Origin: Abyssibius alkaniclasticus
GTDB lineage: Bacteria; Pseudomonadota; Alphaproteobacteria; Rhodobacterales; Rhodobacteraceae
Reading direction: 5' to 3'
DNA: 64,000 bases
Assembly: GCF_020447305.1 (NCBI RefSeq)
Contig: NZ_CP095732.1
Location: 1,830,501 to 1,894,500 of the forward strand
The position numbers were made by a program, and so were the translations under genes. The notes under the pieces were generated by a model. The model saw nothing but the letters and a program-made list of their open reading frames with translations, ran no database searches and was not told where the DNA came from. Positions 33,447-41,734 of the stretch are shown here, piece by piece (positions within the stretch are counted from its first letter, which is position 1; each line of letters begins with the position of its first letter).

Positions 33447-34139
33447 ATGGAAAATCTCATATTATACGCGCCATTGCTGGCCCGCGGCACGCTGGTCACG
33501 CTGGAACTTGCCTTGGCCTCGCTGCTATTGGCCACAATTCTGGGCGCGCTTGGCGCGGCGGGCAAAATTGGTGGCGGGCCGGTCGCGCGCAACGTGGTGT
33601 TTGGCTACACAAGCCTTGTGCGCGGCATTCCCGACCTTGTGCTGATCTTGCTGGTGTATTTCGGTGGCCAGCGTCTGTTGGGCGTTCTGGGCGGCTGGTT
33701 CGGCTTTGGCTATATCGACATTTCCAAATTCTGGGCCGGGGTTACGGCCATCGGCTTTTTCTACGGCGCTTACCTGACCGAAACCTTTCGCGGCGCCTAT
33801 ATGACCATTCCGCGCGGCCAGATAGAGGCGGCGCGCGCCCTTGGCCTGCGGCGCTTCGTCATCCTGTGGAAGGTCACGCTGCCGCAACTGGTGCGCTTTG
33901 CCATTGCCGGCTACGCGAATGTCTGGCAGGTGCTGATCAAGTCCACCGCCGTTGTGTCGGTCATCAGCCTGCAAGACCTTGTGGGCCTTGCCAATGACGC
34001 CGGTAAATCGGTGCGCGAGCCCTTCACGTTTTTCGCGGCGGTTTTCGTTATCTATCTGCTCTTCACCTTCGTAAGCCAGAGCATTTTCAACTGGGCCGAG
34101 CGGCGTTACACGATCAAGGGGCGCAATGATGCAGCTTGA
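33447..34139 (+). CDS. amino-acid ABC transporter permease (HisQ-like)
   Basis: This 230-residue protein has five spans and matches HisQ-type permeases: LARGTLVTLELALASLLLA, SLVRGIPDLVLILLVYFGG, then YGAYLTETFRGAYMTIPRGQ. The EAA loop (GQIEAARALGLRRFVILWKV) contacts the ATPase. The start at 33447 gives the normal N-terminus after the intercistronic hairpin. The second permease begins 14 bases before its end. Confidence 0.92.
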   Translation: MENLILYAPLLARGTLVTLELALASLLLATILGALGAAGKIGGGPVARNVVFGYTSLVRGIPDLVLILLVYFGGQRLLGVLGGWFGFGYIDISKFWAGVTAIGFFYGAYLTETFRGAYMTIPRGQIEAARALGLRRFVILWKVTLPQLVRFAIAGYANVWQVLIKSTAVVSVISLQDLVGLANDAGKSVREPFTFFAAVFVIYLLFTFVSQSIFNWAERRYTIKGRNDAA

Positions 34140-34818
34140 CCGGATCGTTGATAACTTCGATATTTTCCTTGAAGGCACCTGGATGACCATGCAGTTGACC
34201 GCGCTGGCACTGTTCTTCGGCTTTTGTATTGCCCTGCCTTGCGGGCTGGCGCGGGCGCGGCGGACAAGGTTCCTGTCACCGCTGATCAACGCCTATGTCT
34301 ACGCCTTTCGCGGCACGCCGCTGCTGGTGCAGCTTTACCTTGTCTATTACGGGCTGGCGCAGTTTGACGTGGTGAAAGACAGCTTTGCCTGGCCGGTATT
34401 GCGCGAAGCCTATTGGTGCGCGCTGATCACCTTTTCGCTGAATTCCGGCGCCTATGCGACCGAGATTATTCGCGGTGCCATAGAAACCACGCCCGAAGGC
34501 GAGATCGAGGCGGCCACCGCGCTGGGGCTGACCAGGTTTCAGGTGGCGCGGCTTGTGCTTATCCCATCGGCTCTGCGCCGTGCGCTGCCGCAATATGGCA
34601 ATGAGGTGGTGTTCATGCTGCATGGCTCGGTCGTGGCAAGCGTGATCACCATTCAGGATATTCTGGGGGCCGGGCGCACGTTGAGCGCGCGTTACTATCT
34701 GGCCTATGAGGGTATTCTCACCGCCGCGGTGCTGTATATGGCGCTGACCCTTGCGCTGGTCATGACCTTTCGTTGGCTCGAGACCAAATATCTGCGGCAT
34801 CTGGCACTGGCGCATTAG
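34126..34818 (+). CDS. amino-acid ABC transporter permease (HisM-like)
   Basis: This 230-residue partner permease has YAFRGTPLLVQLYLVYYGLA, SLNSGAYATEIIRGAIETTP and the EAA loop GEIEAATALGLTRFQVARLV. VASVITIQDILGAGR follows and the C-terminus is charged. It overlaps the first permease by 14 bases, and two adjacent ATGs (34126 and 34129) are possible starts. The expected HisP-type ATPase does not follow; the next gene is an rRNA methyltransferase. The transporter must borrow an ATPase encoded elsewhere. Confidence 0.92.
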   Translation: MMQLDRIVDNFDIFLEGTWMTMQLTALALFFGFCIALPCGLARARRTRFLSPLINAYVYAFRGTPLLVQLYLVYYGLAQFDVVKDSFAWPVLREAYWCALITFSLNSGAYATEIIRGAIETTPEGEIEAATALGLTRFQVARLVLIPSALRRALPQYGNEVVFMLHGSVVASVITIQDILGAGRTLSARYYLAYEGILTAAVLYMALTLALVMTFRWLETKYLRHLALAH

Positions 34819-34842
34819 CCCGCGCCGCGCTATGGGCATGGC

Positions 34843-36045
34843 ATGGACACCACAGCACTAACCCGCCCCGTCATTCGCCTGAAGCCCAAAGGCCCTGCGC
34901 AGCTTGTGCGCTTTGGTGCGCCCTGGGTTTTTACCGACAATCTGGTGATGGACCGCCGGAGCCGCGCCCTTGCCCCCGGCACACTTGTCGAATTGCAGGA
35001 TGATCAGCGCAACCCGCTGGCGCTTTGCGGCTTCAATCCGAACTCGAAAATCGGCATTCGCGTGCTGGGCCGCGATATGGATGCCGAGATCAACCAGGCG
35101 TGGTTTGCCGAGAAGCTTTCCCGTGCGCTGGCGCTGCGCGACGATCTGTTCGATGCGCCCTTCTATCGGCTGATCCATGCCGAAGGCGATGGCTTGCCCG
35201 GCGTGATCATCGACCGCTTTGGCGATGTCGCGGTGATCCAGCCCAATGCCGCCTGGGCCGACCTGCTGCTGGCCGAGCTTGCCGCGGCTTTGGCCGAGGT
35301 CACCGGAGTGGCGCATATCTATGCCAATACATCGGGGCGCGCGCGCAAGCTGGAGGGGTTGGAGGGTGAAAGCCGCTGGCTGCTTGGCAGGCATGACAAG
35401 CCCGTGCCGGTGCCGATGAACGGCGCCACCTATCTGGCCGATATTACCGGCGGGCAGAAAACCGGGCTGTTCTACGACCAGCGCCCGAACCACGCCTTTG
35501 CCGCGCGGCTGGCCAGGGGGCGCAATGTGCTGGATGTGTTCAGCCATGTCGGCGGCTTCGGGCTGGCGGCGCTGGCGGGCGGGGCCAAGTCGGTGCTGGC
35601 CGTCGATGCTTCGGCTGGCGCGCTTGCGCTTGCCGAAGGCGGCGCGGCGGCGTCGGGCCATGCCGAAACATTCGGCACGCGCCGCGGCGATGCGTTCGAG
35701 ATTATGACAAGCCTCGCAGAAGAGGGTGCAAGCTATGGCCTGGTCGTGTGCGACCCGCCCGCCTTTGCCCCCGCCAAACCGGCGCTTGAGGCGGGCTTGC
35801 GCGCCTATGAGCGTGTGGCACGCCTGGGCGCTGGGCTTGTGGCGCCGGGCGGCTATCTGGTGCTATGCTCCTGTTCGCACGCCGCCGATCTGGCAAAATT
35901 CCGCGCCGCCTGTTTGCGCGGGCTTGGCAAGGCCGGGCGCAGCGGGCGCATTCTGCACGAAGGCGCGGCGGGGCCGGATCATCCGGTGCATCCGCATCTG
36001 GCGGAAAGCAGCTATCTGAAGGCTATCTTCCTGGCGCTGGAGTAA
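34843..36045 (+). CDS. RlmI-like class I SAM-dependent rRNA methyltransferase
   Basis: This 400-residue protein has an N-terminal PUA-like domain (PWVFTDNLVMDRRSRALAPG). A central YTH-like linker follows (GDGLPGVIIDRFGDVAVIQP). The C-terminal Rossmann fold has the SAM motif NVLDVFSHVGGFGLAALAGG and the catalytic-region VCDPPAFAPAK, then LVLCSCSHAADL. This is the RlmI/RlmK-like architecture that methylates 23S rRNA cytosine at C5. Substrate specificity is inferred from the family. Its TAA overlaps the PIN gene start by one base. Confidence 0.88.
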   Translation: MDTTALTRPVIRLKPKGPAQLVRFGAPWVFTDNLVMDRRSRALAPGTLVELQDDQRNPLALCGFNPNSKIGIRVLGRDMDAEINQAWFAEKLSRALALRDDLFDAPFYRLIHAEGDGLPGVIIDRFGDVAVIQPNAAWADLLLAELAAALAEVTGVAHIYANTSGRARKLEGLEGESRWLLGRHDKPVPVPMNGATYLADITGGQKTGLFYDQRPNHAFAARLARGRNVLDVFSHVGGFGLAALAGGAKSVLAVDASAGALALAEGGAAASGHAETFGTRRGDAFEIMTSLAEEGASYGLVVCDPPAFAPAKPALEAGLRAYERVARLGAGLVAPGGYLVLCSCSHAADLAKFRAACLRGLGKAGRSGRILHEGAAGPDHPVHPHLAESSYLKAIFLALE

Positions 36046-36575
36046 TGCGCGTATTGCTCGACGCTTGCGTGCTGTTGCCCAGTGTGCTGCGCGAGGTGTT
36101 GATGGGCGCGGCGCATTCAGGGGCTTTCCAGCCACTTTGGTCGGCCCGCATTCTTGGCGAATGGCAACATGCCGCCGCGCGGCTGGGAGCCGAGGCAGAG
36201 GGCATTGCCCGCACCGAAATTGCGCTGCTGCGCGCCCGCTTCCCCGATGCTGAAACGCGCCCCGCCCCGCTGGATGACCTTACCCTGCCCGATGCCGATG
36301 ATCTGCATGTGCTGGGTGCCGCCGTGGCCGGGCAGGCCGACTACCTTGCCACCAAGAACCTGCGCGACTTTCCCACACGCGTGGTGGGCCGACTGGGCAT
36401 TCAGGTGACCGACCCCGATGTGCTGCTGCTAAGCCTGTGTGCCGAAGGCCATGCGATTGCGCGCGTGGTGGCCGAGGTGCAGGCCCGCACCGAGGCGATT
36501 TCGGGCCGTCCCCAGCCGCTGCGCCCGCTGTTGCGCCGCGCGGGCCTGCCGCGATTGGGCAAGCACCTGGCCTAG
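36045..36575 (+). CDS. PIN-domain protein
   Basis: This 176-residue protein has the PIN nuclease pattern: the first acid in MRVLLDACVLLPSVLREVL, then LPDADDLHVLGAAVAGQADY with further acids, and LATKNLRDFP carrying the last Asp. Small-RNA or tRNA cleavage is the usual activity. No antitoxin-like gene is adjacent; it is coupled to a housekeeping methyltransferase, so it is probably not a classical toxin. A C-terminal 50-residue extension is Arg/Pro-rich. Its TAG and the stop of the facing M48 gene share CTAG. Confidence 0.8.
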   Translation: MRVLLDACVLLPSVLREVLMGAAHSGAFQPLWSARILGEWQHAAARLGAEAEGIARTEIALLRARFPDAETRPAPLDDLTLPDADDLHVLGAAVAGQADYLATKNLRDFPTRVVGRLGIQVTDPDVLLLSLCAEGHAIARVVAEVQARTEAISGRPQPLRPLLRRAGLPRLGKHLA

Positions 36576-37240
36576 CCTTGCCTGGCGATCTCGCGAATGG
36601 CGGCGATGCGCTGGTCGGCCTTGGGGTGGCTGAGCAGCCATGCAGGTGCCGCCATGCCACTCTTTTTGCCCAGTTTTTCAAACAGGCTGATTTGCGGGCC
36701 GATGCCAAGCCCGCTGCGCAGCATCAAGGCGGTGGCAAAACTGTCGGCCTCGAACTCGTCCTGGCGGGACAGGCGCGCCGCGATCAGTGAAATCAGGAAA
36801 TTCACCACGTAAATGCCGATATAGGGCAGGAAACGGCCGACAAGCAGCATCAGCGTCGTGCGCAGCGCGTTCTGGGCCGAAAAATCGACCATCCGGCGGC
36901 GGGCATGGCCAAGACCGACATGGCCAAGCTCATGCGCAATGACCGAGGCAAGCTCGGCCGATGTATAGGTGCCGGCCTTCAGCGCATTCATGAAACCGCG
37001 GGTGATGAAAACCCGGCCATCGGGCGCGGCAAGCCCGTTGAGCATTTCAACCTCGTAAACCCGCACGGGCAGCGATTTGAGGCCAAGCTCGCGCTGGAAC
37101 ACGGCGCAATGTGCCAATAGCGCCGGGTCGGTCAGCGCGGTTGATTGCGCGTTGAGCGCATGGCGCAGCCGCCGTGCCGATACGGTATACATGACCAGCC
37201 CCATGACCACGGCCAGCAAAATGGGAAGCAAGCGCAACAT
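36572..37240 (-). CDS. M48-family zinc metalloprotease
   Basis: This 222-residue protease has an N-terminal anchor (LLPILLAVVMGLVMYTV), the zinc motif HELGH within ASVIAHELGHVGLGHARRRM, a hydrophobic pair of helices (IGIYVVNFLISLIAARLS) and the third ligand in QDEFEADSFATALMLRSG. GMAAPAWLLSHPKADQRIAAI at the end is typical. It is a compact membrane-associated quality-control protease of the HtpX/YggG type. It is nine bases from the DedA gene in the same direction. Confidence 0.9.
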   Translation of the reverse strand: MLRLLPILLAVVMGLVMYTVSARRLRHALNAQSTALTDPALLAHCAVFQRELGLKSLPVRVYEVEMLNGLAAPDGRVFITRGFMNALKAGTYTSAELASVIAHELGHVGLGHARRRMVDFSAQNALRTTLMLLVGRFLPYIGIYVVNFLISLIAARLSRQDEFEADSFATALMLRSGLGIGPQISLFEKLGKKSGMAAPAWLLSHPKADQRIAAIREIARQG

Positions 37241-37249
37241 GGCCTTAAT

Positions 37250-37843
37250 CTAGGGTTTATTTTGCGAATTGCGAGTGCCGGCACGCAGGGCGCTGCGTAG
37301 CCATATACCCAGGCCGATTGTCAGCGCCAAAGCGGCCAGGAACCCGCTGGCATTGCCCAGAATGTTATAAATTTCAACAACCTGGCCTGAAAACCAGTAG
37401 CCAAGCCCGGTATAGATCGAGATCCAGATGATTTCGCCCAGAAACGCCGGAATAACGAAGCGCAGCCAGGGCAGGCGCGCGGCTCCGGCCGCGATATTGA
37501 CATAGGGGCCAAGCGGGCTGACCAGCCAGCGGCTGAGAAACACGCCAAGCGCGCCACGCTTGTGAACAAAGGCCGATGCCCGTTCCATTGGCCCCGCCTT
37601 TTTCTGAAGCCAGCCCGCGCCGCGCCGCCCCAGCCAATAGATGATGTTATCGCCGATCAATGCCGCGGCAAGCGTGACAGCCACGACCTCGTAAATATCC
37701 AACTCGCCCCCCGAAGCAAAGCCGCCCGCGCTGAGCAAAAGCAGCGAGGCGGGTGCCGGCAAGGCAAGGCATGACAGCAACGTCGTTGCGAAAATCAGGT
37801 AGAGGCCAAGCAGTGGAACAAGGGAAAGGAACCAATCGCTCAT
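37250..37843 (-). CDS. DedA-family membrane protein
   Basis: This 197-residue protein has about five spans and the DedA/SNARE-associated pattern: PAPASLLLLSAGGFASGG, LIGDNIIYWLGRRGAGWLQKK, then LSRWLVSPLGPYVNIAAGAA with the conserved Arg in a re-entrant segment. FVIPAFLGEIIWISIYTGLGY follows. DedA proteins take part in membrane lipid (undecaprenyl or phospholipid) flipping and membrane potential maintenance. The ATG overlaps the stop of the upstream small gene by four bases. Confidence 0.88.
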   Translation of the reverse strand: MSDWFLSLVPLLGLYLIFATTLLSCLALPAPASLLLLSAGGFASGGELDIYEVVAVTLAAALIGDNIIYWLGRRGAGWLQKKAGPMERASAFVHKRGALGVFLSRWLVSPLGPYVNIAAGAARLPWLRFVIPAFLGEIIWISIYTGLGYWFSGQVVEIYNILGNASGFLAALALTIGLGIWLRSALRAGTRNSQNKP

Positions 37844-38199
37844 CTTGGGGCGCTGCCAAGAAGGCGGGCGGCAATCGCGGCCGCAACAACATCTGCGCGG
37901 ATCACTTCGAGCGATTTGCCCTGACTTTCGGCTATATCGGCCATTGTGCGCCCGCGACCTGCAAAGCCGTCCAACCCAAGCGCCGTTTCGACGACGCGCG
38001 GCGAAACGCGATAGCTGCGCGCCACATAGCCCGGAGTCATCCAGCCTTCGATTTGAACGTCACGATGCGCAGGATCGGCCCAGTAGATGCTTGAGGCCAC
38101 AAAGCGCGTGGCGAAAAAGCAGGTGACCGTCAGCGCCACAAGAAAGGCCAGCACCAGCGCCTTGTGGCTGCGCCAGAGCTGTTTGAAGGTTGCCATCAT
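37840..38199 (-). CDS. conserved small membrane-anchored protein, unknown
   Basis: This 119-residue protein has one N-terminal span (ALVLAFLVALTVTCFFATRFV) and a soluble part: WADPAHRDVQIEGWMTPGYVARSYRVSPRVV, then a helical tail (GRTMADIAESQGKSLEVIRAD). The PGYVARSYRVSPRVVETALG part looks like a winged or homeodomain-like helix-turn-helix, but no family can be named. Tight overlaps with the VWA gene upstream and dedA downstream show it is a real operon member. Confidence 0.7.
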   Translation of the reverse strand: MMATFKQLWRSHKALVLAFLVALTVTCFFATRFVASSIYWADPAHRDVQIEGWMTPGYVARSYRVSPRVVETALGLDGFAGRGRTMADIAESQGKSLEVIRADVVAAAIAARLLGSAPR

Positions 38200-39380
38200 C
38201 GCCCCAGTTCCCTGACGGCGCGGGTCAGCCCGTCAATCGTCATCGGATACATCCTGTCCTCAAAAATCGAGCGGATCATCTGCGTGGATTGCGTATATTG
38301 CCATGCAGGTTCGGGCGTCGGGTTGATCCAGACGGCCTTGGGCCATTGCGCGCGCGCACGGTTGAGCCAGACCTCGCCCGGCTCGGGGTTGTAATGCTCG
38401 TTCGCGCCACCGGGGTATAGAATCTCATAGGGCGACATTGCGGCATCTCCCACAAAAATACATTTGTAATCAGACCCATAGCGGTGCAGCAGGTCATGGG
38501 TTTTGATCTGGTCCTGCCAGCGGCGGGCATTGTCCTTCCACACGCCTTCATACAGGCAGTTGTGAAAATAGTAATGCTCCAGATGTTTGAATTCGGCACG
38601 CGCAGCCGAAAAAAGCTCTTCGACCAGCTTCACATGCGCATCCATCGAGCCGCCATTATCGGTGAACAGCAAAACCTTGATGGCATTGCGCCGTTCGGGG
38701 CGGGTTTTCACGTCGATATAGCCCGCATCGGCGCTGGCGCGGATGGTGCCGGGCAGGTCCAGCTCTTCCTGTGCCCCGTCGCGCGCCCAGTGGCGCAGGC
38801 GTTTGAGCGCGATCTTGATGCTGCGGATGCCAAGCGCGACCTTGTCATCAAGGTCGCGAAAGTCGCGCTTGTCCCACACCTTTACAGCGCGCTGGTGGCG
38901 CGATTTGTCCTGACCGATGCGCACGCCTTCGGGGTTGTAGCCATAGGCGCCAAACGGGCTGGTGCCCGCCGTGCCCACCCATTTGTTGCCGCCCTGATGG
39001 CGGCCTTCCTGTTCTGCAAGCCGCTCGGCCAGGGTTTTCATCAGCGCCTCGAAGCCGCCAAGCGCCTGAACCTTAGCCATTTCTTCGGGCGAGAGCAATT
39101 TTTCGGCCAGCTTTTGCAGCCATTCATCGGGCAGCGGGCGCTTGGCAATGATTTCGGGCAGCGTGTAATCTTCAAAGCCCTGAAAGGTGGTGGCAAAGAC
39201 CTGGTCGAACAGGTCCAGATGCCGCTCGTCCTTCACCAAAGCCGCGCGCGCCAGATAGTAGAATCCGTTCACATCATGAATGACCACTTGCGCCTGTAGC
39301 GCCCCCAGAAGGGTAAGGTATTCGCGCAGGCTGACCGGCAGATGTGCGGCGCGCAGATTGGTGAACAGGTTCAGAAACAT
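38196..39380 (-). CDS. CoxE-like VWA-domain protein
   Basis: This 394-residue protein starts MFLNLFTNLRAAHLPVSLRE, the usual CoxE-type N-terminus, and ends with a von Willebrand A fold. The metal-binding motif is VLLFTDNGGSMDAHVKLVEE (DxNGS instead of DxSxS), with a later YKCIFVGDAAMSPYEI segment. Such proteins work with MoxR-type AAA+ ATPases as metal-insertion or complex-remodelling chaperones. A MoxR ATPase is encoded 2.3 kb upstream on the same strand (41731-42570), separated by five genes. The start shares a base with the stop of a 55-residue gene. Confidence 0.85.
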   Translation of the reverse strand: MFLNLFTNLRAAHLPVSLREYLTLLGALQAQVVIHDVNGFYYLARAALVKDERHLDLFDQVFATTFQGFEDYTLPEIIAKRPLPDEWLQKLAEKLLSPEEMAKVQALGGFEALMKTLAERLAEQEGRHQGGNKWVGTAGTSPFGAYGYNPEGVRIGQDKSRHQRAVKVWDKRDFRDLDDKVALGIRSIKIALKRLRHWARDGAQEELDLPGTIRASADAGYIDVKTRPERRNAIKVLLFTDNGGSMDAHVKLVEELFSAARAEFKHLEHYYFHNCLYEGVWKDNARRWQDQIKTHDLLHRYGSDYKCIFVGDAAMSPYEILYPGGANEHYNPEPGEVWLNRARAQWPKAVWINPTPEPAWQYTQSTQMIRSIFEDRMYPMTIDGLTRAVRELGR

Positions 39381-39547
39381 CAGACAATGAATTTTGCCAA
39401 GATGGCCCCGCCAAGCAGGGCGACAATGCCAAAGCACAGCGCATGGGCGGCGGCATATTGCAAACGGTCCAGCCGCTTGCCGCCGCGCTTGGCGGCGCGC
39501 CACCAGCCAAATGCAAAACCTACGGGCAGAGCGATAACAGACAGCAT
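39380..39547 (-). CDS. 55-residue two-span membrane mini-protein
   Basis: The ATG at 39547 has AAAGGA eight bases upstream, and the stop TGA (39382-39380) overlaps the next ATG as TGATG. The product has a first hydrophobic segment (LSVIALPVGFAFGWW), a basic loop (RAAKRGGKR) and a second segment (AHALCFGIVALLGGAILAKF). No family is recognised. The ribosome-binding site and the stop/start overlap make it a convincing short gene co-translated with the VWA protein. Confidence 0.65.
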   Translation of the reverse strand: MLSVIALPVGFAFGWWRAAKRGGKRLDRLQYAAAHALCFGIVALLGGAILAKFIV

Positions 39548-39559
39548 ATCCAGTTCCTT

Positions 39560-40843
39560 TTAATTGCGCGACGCGACAGGGTTCAGACCGGGCGTCGGGT
39601 CTTGGTCTTCGGCGGTGCCGCCAAATGAATAGATGGCGCGCGCCAGCGAGGCTTGACGGGCGTCTTCGGCTTCGGCCAGCCGGCCAAGGCGAAGATAGGC
39701 CACGGCGCGCACGGCTAAAAGGCCCGACTCCAGCGGCGAATCCGCGCTGCTAACCGCAACCGGCAAGAATTCGGCCACAAGCTCAAGCGAGGCTGCCGGG
39801 TCTTTGGACAAAAGCGCCGCCGCCAGATGATAGCCGGTTTGTGCGCTGCGCAGGTTGCGCGGGCCAAGCTGCGCAAGGCTGAGCCTGTGCGCTTCGCCAA
39901 ACATGGCCAGCGCGGCTTCGGGGGCCGAGGCAAGCTCGAAGCGCCCGGCGATGAGCAGGCTTAGCACAAGCCTGTGGTCGGGCGGGCTGATCTGGCGGCC
40001 CAGCGCCAGTGCCGTGCGCGCAGCCGCCGCACGCGCGCGTTCGGTCTGGCGCGGGTCGAGCGCGGCTTCAAGCGCGCGCTGCCAGCCCTGGGGGGCCACG
40101 CCTTGCACGCTATAGGCAATGTTCTGGCCGGCGCGATTGAGCCGCGCCAAAAGGCCGGGCAGGGCGGCGCTGGCAGCATCGCGGCTCATCCCCACACGCA
40201 GTTCGGGCGAATAGAGAATGCGCAGCATCAGCAAATCGAACCCGGTCAGTTGCAGGTGAATGTTGTCATCGTTGAACACCGAATCCGGCAGCCGATACAG
40301 ATCGTTCACCGGGCCAAGCGCCTGGCCGATTTCCTCGTTCAGACAGGCGCGCACGGCATAGGGCGCTGCATCGTCGGGGATGAAGACCGCCGCACGATCA
40401 AGCGTGGTGAGCCGCGACCAGCGCAGCCGCGGATTGGCGCGGAACTCGGCCCAGCTTTGCACACCGGGGGCCACGAAACAGGCGGCACCGGGCACGGCGC
40501 TGCGCAGTTGCGCGGCCGGCACGTTGATGACGTAAATCTGAGACTCCGCCCCACCGGGGGCGATATCAATATCCGCCCCGCGCCGGATGGCCCCCAGCAC
40601 TCCGGCCAGATCATCGGCATAGCTGGAAAGTGCCGGGTCAAGCGCCACGCGCACCGGGCCTTCATATTTCAGCAAACGCTCCAGCACCTGCCCGGTTTCC
40701 AGCCGGAAGGTCAGGTCCAGAAAATCCTGGGCGAGGTTGGAATTGGCACGTTCTGCGGCGGGTGTCGGGCGCGTTGCCAGCCCCGCTCCCGCACATCCCG
40801 TCAGCGCAAGGGCCAGCGCGATTGCCCCGAGACTAGCGCGCAT
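39560..40843 (-). CDS. DUF2927 lipoprotein
   Basis: This 427-residue lipoprotein has signal peptidase II motif LALTGCAG, with Cys at about residue 17. The DUF2927 pattern follows: LAQDFLDLTFRLETGQVLER, then YEGPVRVALDPALSS, and ACLNEEIGQALGPVNDLYRL, which includes the conserved Cys and acidic residues of a degenerate metalloprotease-like fold. The C-terminal third is TPR-like (ALAMFGEAHRLSLAQLG and following). It is a Rhodobacterales-typical protein of unknown function. It overlaps the GNAT gene upstream by 11 bases. Confidence 0.8.
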   Translation of the reverse strand: MRASLGAIALALALTGCAGAGLATRPTPAAERANSNLAQDFLDLTFRLETGQVLERLLKYEGPVRVALDPALSSYADDLAGVLGAIRRGADIDIAPGGAESQIYVINVPAAQLRSAVPGAACFVAPGVQSWAEFRANPRLRWSRLTTLDRAAVFIPDDAAPYAVRACLNEEIGQALGPVNDLYRLPDSVFNDDNIHLQLTGFDLLMLRILYSPELRVGMSRDAASAALPGLLARLNRAGQNIAYSVQGVAPQGWQRALEAALDPRQTERARAAAARTALALGRQISPPDHRLVLSLLIAGRFELASAPEAALAMFGEAHRLSLAQLGPRNLRSAQTGYHLAAALLSKDPAASLELVAEFLPVAVSSADSPLESGLLAVRAVAYLRLGRLAEAEDARQASLARAIYSFGGTAEDQDPTPGLNPVASRN

Positions 40844-41273
40844 ATTTGATAAACGGGGTTTTGGTGGCGAGCTTGTCATAAAGCCTGCGCGCCGTGGTGT
40901 TGAAATCTTGCGTAAGCCAATAGACCGAGGGCGCGCCCGCCGCATCGGCTTCGGCATAAACGCGTTCGATCATTGCGTGCGCAACGCCTTTGCCACGCAT
41001 GTCGGGCAGGGTGAACAGGTCTTGCAGGTAACATGTGTTCTCAACCTTCCAGCCGTGGCGGTGGAACAGGAAATGCACAAGCCCGACGGGGCGGCCATCC
41101 CACAGGGCCATGCGGCCCTGAAACTCGCCAGCCTCGCCCGAAAGCATTCGTGCAAAGCAGGTGTCATACATCGCCTTTGGCAATATGGTTTCGTAATAGG
41201 CCAGATAGCCCTGCCACAGCGCGCCCCATTCGGCGCGGTCGCTGGCCACCAGCGGGCGTATTTCAAGGCTCAT
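40833..41273 (-). CDS. GNAT acetyltransferase, second of a tandem pair
   Basis: This 146-residue protein has the GNAT order: N-terminal IRPLVASDRAEWGALWQGYL, acetyl-CoA loop in DLFTLPDMRGKGVAHAMI (a variant R-G-K-G-x-A), and SVYWLTQDFNTTARRLYDKL near the end. It is clearly paralogous to the gene directly upstream. Diamine or amino-acid N-acetylation is typical, but the substrate is unknown. The two genes overlap by ATGA. Confidence 0.88.
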   Translation of the reverse strand: MSLEIRPLVASDRAEWGALWQGYLAYYETILPKAMYDTCFARMLSGEAGEFQGRMALWDGRPVGLVHFLFHRHGWKVENTCYLQDLFTLPDMRGKGVAHAMIERVYAEADAAGAPSVYWLTQDFNTTARRLYDKLATKTPFIKYAR

Positions 41274-41734
41274 GTCGCATTCCCCGCGCCCATATCAACC
41301 GTGTATTCGATAAACCCGCTGCGCTTGGCCAGTCTGTCATAAAGCGCGCGGGCTGTCGTGTTACTTTCATGTGTCATCCAGTAAAGCGCATCGGCCCCGG
41401 CAGCTTGCGCGGCGGTTTTGACGGCGGCGATGAGCTTGCCGCCAATGCCACTGCCGCGCTGGGCAGGGCGCACGAAAAGGTCTTGCAAATAGCAGCTATC
41501 GGCCAGGCTCCAGGCATTGCGGTGCAACAGATAATGCGCCAGCCCGACCAATTCGCCACCCTTCTCCGCCACAAGCCCGCGAAACTCGCGCGGATCATCC
41601 GCCATCATCCGTGCGAAGGTTTGCGCATAAACGGCTTTCGGCAGGCGGGTTTCGTAAAAGGCAAGGTAATCGGCCCAAAGCGCGCGCCATGAAGCGTGGT
41701 CGACCTCCTTTAGCGGGCGGATGGCAATGCTCAT
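41270..41734 (-). CDS. GNAT acetyltransferase, first of a tandem pair
   Basis: This 154-residue paralogue of the following gene shares SIAIRPLKEVDHASWRALWA, YETRLPKAVYAQTFARMM, CYLQDLFVRPAQRGSGIGGK (acetyl-CoA binding Q-R-G-x-G-x-G) and WMTHESNTTARALYDRLAKR. This copy keeps the more canonical pyrophosphate loop, so it is probably the ancestral-like copy. The ATG overlaps the moxR stop by four bases. Confidence 0.88.
   Translation of the reverse strand: MSIAIRPLKEVDHASWRALWADYLAFYETRLPKAVYAQTFARMMADDPREFRGLVAEKGGELVGLAHYLLHRNAWSLADSCYLQDLFVRPAQRGSGIGGKLIAAVKTAAQAAGADALYWMTHESNTTARALYDRLAKRSGFIEYTVDMGAGNAT

Noticed and set aside
36045-36575. Toxin-antitoxin pair built on the PIN protein
   Set aside because: No small antitoxin-like gene flanks it. 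It is coupled to an rRNA methyltransferase and faces an M48 protease.
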